Assembly (NCBI GenBank): GCA_034638255.1 | Contig: JAWPGT010000106.1 | Span: 1 to 63,182 of the forward strand | DNA from: Coprinus comatus | Taxonomy: Eukaryota; Basidiomycota; Agaricomycetes; Agaricales; Agaricaceae | Direction of reading: 5' to 3' | DNA: 63,182 bases | Shown: in pieces, positions 59,165-63,182 of the stretch | Position numbering within the stretch: the first letter of the stretch is position 1 | Layout of the letters: each line of letters begins with the position of its first letter | Position numbers and translations under genes: made by a program | Notes under the pieces: generated by a model | Seen by the model: the letters and a program-made list of their open reading frames with translations, nothing else | What the model was told of the DNA's origin: nothing | Databases searched by the model: none

Positions 59165-59167
59165 TAG

Positions 59168-60482
59168 ATTGTGGTTAATACATTCCTTAATGGGACGTGT
59201 CCATACGTAATTGTAATTCACATGATTGTGCTTAATGACGTGATTCTCTACGCGACATTTCGCCGTGGAAGAACGCATACTGATCAAGACTCGGACACGG
59301 CCTAAAGTTCTGCACTCATACTACGTCGCCCCAACTACAACGACAACCTAAGTAGATCCCTTGATTGGCGACTGACGAGATATTAAGGCGGATATGGGGT
59401 ATATGTACATGAGCATGAGAATATTCATGTGGTTGTAAGTCGTTGAAGTAGTCATCATATATCTAATTAAAAACCTGACACTCCTCCACGAAACACATTT
59501 ATCGTTCAAGAAATACTTGTTGATACTCACACTTAGCGTTCTCTGGACCTGTTTGGACTGTAAACCAAGACTGAATTGTCCGTTCAATATGTCTGTATCA
59601 TATCAAAATTCATACTAACACGCATAACCAAACAAGGAGCTTTGTACTCTCCATGCCCACCCACCAATTCTCATATCAAAGAAGCTGGTCAGATCCTTTG
59701 ACCAATTCTGGGACTCCTCCAGAACCACGACGTTGATTGAAAGAGTGATGTATAACATTTAAAGAATTGAGCCTACAAGAAAAGTGTTCGTGGTCTCGAA
59801 GTACAAATTCTAACGCGTATACTTCTCTAATGGTGTAACAGACCATATCCCTTTTGAAGCCAGAGTGAAATTGGGATTAACCCAACGAGATTGTTGATAA
59901 TGTCCTCAAAACATGAAGCTTATGCTAAAATTCCAAGAGTAAAACCTTTGACTAATGATTTACAGTTAGAGGGTTCTAATTGTTTGTGGAAGTTTCAAGT
60001 CTGAGTGGCTCGAAAGGACCAATGCCAGTTGTATTCACATTTGGTACTCGATGCAAATATCACGAGTCATAGGAGGGCTGATTTGTACGAATGTGGAGAG
60101 TGGTGCTGCGGTTCGAAAAGATGTAAAGAACGAGGTGATTCCTCGATTTATACTACATACTACTGACTTTTATTATGCCTGCTTCTCCAGGACACAGATA
60201 TATAAAAAATCATGAAAAATCGGGACCCAGACAAATGCCTTGAAGATGTTGATATTGAAAATGAGTAGGGAAGGCTGTAGAACAATGGACAAGTTGATGG
60301 TAAATGCACCGTCAGCAGTTAATTCTATTCATGTCTTGCACATGACTACACTGTCAAGATTAGGTGGGGAAATTCCCCTGTATCCACGTAAAACATTTAT
60401 AGATTCCGCACAGCATCATGATCCCTACACAGGCCGGTATTCTACTTCTCAGCTCTAACCACTCTGCTAACGGGATTATTAG
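59168..60482. other. Intergenic region upstream of the tandem-NACHT gene
   Basis: No supported gene. The last 120 bp (60360-60482) match 51080-51213 and are the retained promoter of the NACHT family. Confidence 0.5.
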
Positions 60483-63182
60483 ATGGCTCTACCATACTAC
60501 GACCAGAGTCTCGCCCATAGACATGACATCCCTCAAAGCTCGCACATGTTTAGTGGTGAAACTCAGCTAGGGAATGAAAACAATGCTTTACATCAAACAA
60601 GCAATGGTTCCTCTCTTTCATACGCCAGTTACCCTTCAAGTAAGTATCGGTTGTCTACACTAATGCTAGTGCATTACCCCTCTCAACTACATGACCCTAG
60701 GCACGAACTCTAACTTGCCCGAACATAATCAATTGTTGCTACAGTGGACTTTAAACTGGATCAACAATGCATATACACGTTCCAGGAGGCCATTTCTTTG
60801 GCTGAAAAGTCCAGCTTGTGTTGGGAAATCTGATATCATGCGGGATATCTCGAACTCAATCATTCACTCTGGATGGTTCCGAGGAGCGTTATTCTTCTTT
60901 TCAAGGGAAACTGAAGAGTACAGTGACTCTCGACAACTTTTTATCATGATCGCTGATCAACTGGGCACCTACTTCCCTTCGTATCACGCGTATTTCACTT
61001 CCGAATTGAACAAAGATCCCAGGTTCTATGAACAGCCAATTCAAACCCACTTCAATCGCGTCATAGTCCAACCATTTCTCACAGGACTGATAGACACCAC
61101 ATTTCCCATTATCATACTCATTGATAGACTAGATGAATGTCAAAATGAACGGGATCAATGCGCAATCATTGCACTTATCTCATTCTTCGTGCAGCGCTAC
61201 CCTATCACACCCTTTCTCTGGATTATCACCAGCCGTCCACAGCCGCATCTGCTCACAATGTTTTCGCTACCAACCATCCAACGAAGTTACGAGATGGAAG
61301 AAATACCTGCGGCTTCCAATGAAGCCACAACGAGTCAGCGGTACGATCACCACAACACTCAACTGGCAACAGCTCCTTCCGAGGTGCAGCCCAAGTCCAA
61401 CGAGTCCGAGGTGCCCGAAATTACTTCGACGAGTAAGTCAATTTGATTTTTCGTATTAAGCTCAGGATTGTAATAATTAGTTCCAGTACTAGGAAACCAA
61501 CAAAACGCAAGAGACTGCCTCCCACTTGCTACCACTGAACCTGGTCAAGTATCTCACACGACTAATTCCAGTCTCACACCTTCGAATACATTCATTGCAC
61601 AATCTCACGACCTTGTAATAAATAACCCAACAATGGTATCAAATAATTACCAACACACGCCAGATGTCAATAATAGGAGTGAGTAATCTCGGAACTGGGG
61701 TTACTACATAAGTTCTGACACCCAACATTCCTAAGCTTTGAAGATGCTGCTCAAATATACCGTGCTCGGTGCTGACGTGGATTCCTCAGAACGTAACCCG
61801 CCTCCTAAATGCCACCCCAACACCCGAGTTCGTCTTCGGGGACGATTACGTGAATGGATTCTCAATCGTGGATGTGGACAGAAACCGTTCTTTTGGGTGA
61901 AAGGACCGGCAGGTGTTGGTAAATCTGCTGTTCTACAATCAATTGCAGAATCCATATTCTCTCCTCCAGCGGTGAAGCCAGGAGCAGCATTTTTTTTCTG
62001 GAGGTCTAGCTCAACTGGCCGTAGTGACCCTAACCGACTCTTCACAACCATCGCTTATCAACTGTATGCACGTTACCCGCCATACCGACAATATTTGTTG
62101 TCAAAGCTCAATGAAGATCCCAAACTTCCTGAACGATCAATGAAAACCCAGTTCTTCTACTTTATCACCCAACCCTTTATTCATATGAAGTTGCACACCG
62201 GTACACAGCCAATTGTCATCATCTTGGATGGACTTGACGAGTGCAAGGGGGAGGAAGCGCAATGCGAAATCATTGAACTCATTGCCATATATATATCTGA
62301 CCATCCAACTGCTCCAATCCTTTGGCTTGTCAGCAGTCGCCGAGAATCACACATAGAAGACGCATTTGCGATGCCACAGATATTGCCAACTTACGACATG
62401 GACGAGATGGAGATCGACTCGGGTGAATCATGCGCTGATGTTGACTGGTACCTACGATCTGGATTCGCAGACATTCGTTGTAGGAATTCTCGTTCTATTC
62501 CCAACCCGCATCAATGGCCAACAGAGACTCCGTTCCTGACGATTGCCAGTTATGCCGGTGGCCTTTTTGCTTTTGCTTCCACAGTGATGAAGTTCATTGA
62601 TGATGTGGACTATCGGGACCCCGTGACACTCTTGAACGGAGTCATTGACGGTATTGAAAACGCGAGGAGGAACCAAAAGGACTCGGAAAGAAAGCGGAAC
62701 CCCTTTACAGATCTGGATGCTCTCTATAACTTTGTTGTGTCCACCATTCCGGACGATATTTTGCCCACCACAAAACGAATGCTGTCTATAATATCGGATG
62801 AACACTTGTTCTCTAGACTAGATCATCGCCAGCTGAGCAACTTTATCCAACTTCCGATGCATCACATGCGCAGTTCTCTTCACAAGTTGAATTCCGTGTT
62901 ACACTACTCGTTTGAGCCCGAGTCCAACGACTTACCTGATGTTGAACATAAGTCTTTTGTTGACTATCTAGAGGATGAATCTCGCTCTGGCCCATTTTCC
63001 ATTGGACGCGACAGCGCAGGCAAAGAATATGAATTGTGTATTTTAAGTCACCATGAAGTTTAAATTGTTTCTCTTACTCACGCGTTCATTAGATCCAGAT
63101 GGACAATTCAAAGTAGATAACATCAAACTAACAACTGTATTTGAAGAGCCTGACGTGTGCTTTAAGGCAAAACTTGATATGT
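60483..63182 (+). CDS. Tandem-NACHT NTPase (NLR-like), continues past the window
   Basis: Exons 60483-60639, 60701-61432, 61481-61678 and 61736 onward join in frame with clean introns. The first exon encodes MALPYYDQSLAHRHD. NACHT 1 (residues about 60-290) has a degenerate Walker A, SPACVGKS, and a Walker B PIIILIDRLDEC followed by FLWIITSRPQPHL. It then stops without the usual helical part. A Ser/Thr/Asn linker exon leads to NACHT 2, which begins PPPKCHPNTRVRLRG, has a canonical Walker A GPAGVGKS (residues about 419-426) and Walker B PIVIILDGLDEC, then LWLVSSRRESHIE and the C-terminal region up to LEDESRSGPFSIGRD. The simple frame stops at 63063. A GTATTT...TTAG intron (63033-63093) instead gives PDGQFKVDNIKLTTVFEE, open to the edge. 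NACHT proteins of mushrooms are signal-transducing NTPases linked to non-self recognition; ligand and effector are unknown here. Confidence 0.8.

Overview
The window is nuclear DNA from a filamentous basidiomycete, most likely an Agaricomycete. Genes are dense and carry short GT-AG introns of about 50-70 nt. The gene set includes FunK1 fungal kinases, NACHT (NLR-like) NTPases, F-box/LRR proteins, a CYSTM protein and large low-complexity proteins, a combination typical of mushroom-forming fungi. No rRNA, tRNA or CRISPR was seen. I would not name a genus from this sequence.

Layout. 0-7.5 kb: two large same-strand genes of no known function; the second has a ParB/sulfiredoxin-like signature. 8.2-9.5 kb: a gag-only remnant of an LTR retrotransposon. 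9.5-13.1 kb: a Ser/Pro-rich gene abutting a 3'-truncated, decayed FunK1 kinase. 14.8-25.4 kb is the conserved core: an F-box gene, intact ATG7, a divergent BTB-CAP-Gly giant gene and a CYSTM gene. 25.9-28.6 kb: a second broken FunK1 copy. 30.3-37 kb: a small membrane-protein paralogue, a mucin-like membrane protein, an F-box pseudogene and an F-box gene. 37.2-43.2 kb: a thioredoxin with an atypical WCPPC active site and a very long PH-like protein. 43.3-50.4 kb: two nearly identical copies of the small membrane-protein gene flanking a haloacid-dehalogenase gene. 50.4-53 kb: NACHT debris. 53.2-55.2 kb: an EamA/DMT transporter. 57.1-58.8 kb: an STN1 telomere-capping homologue with frame breaks. 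58.9-59.2 kb: a 278-bp MITE with 94-bp inverted repeats. 60.5 kb to the end: a tandem-NACHT gene that runs to the window edge.

Together these show conserved housekeeping genes (ATG7, STN1, thioredoxin, DMT transporter, HAD) interleaved with fast-evolving families in birth-and-death (NACHT, FunK1, F-box, small membrane proteins). The most interesting candidates are the tandem-NACHT protein and its decayed siblings, the CACTG-ended MITE just upstream of a damaged STN1, and the uncharacterised gene pair at the left edge. Several otherwise conserved genes show frame breaks that are all repaired by adding one or two bases. Whether these are assembly deletions or real decay is the main caveat for reading this window.
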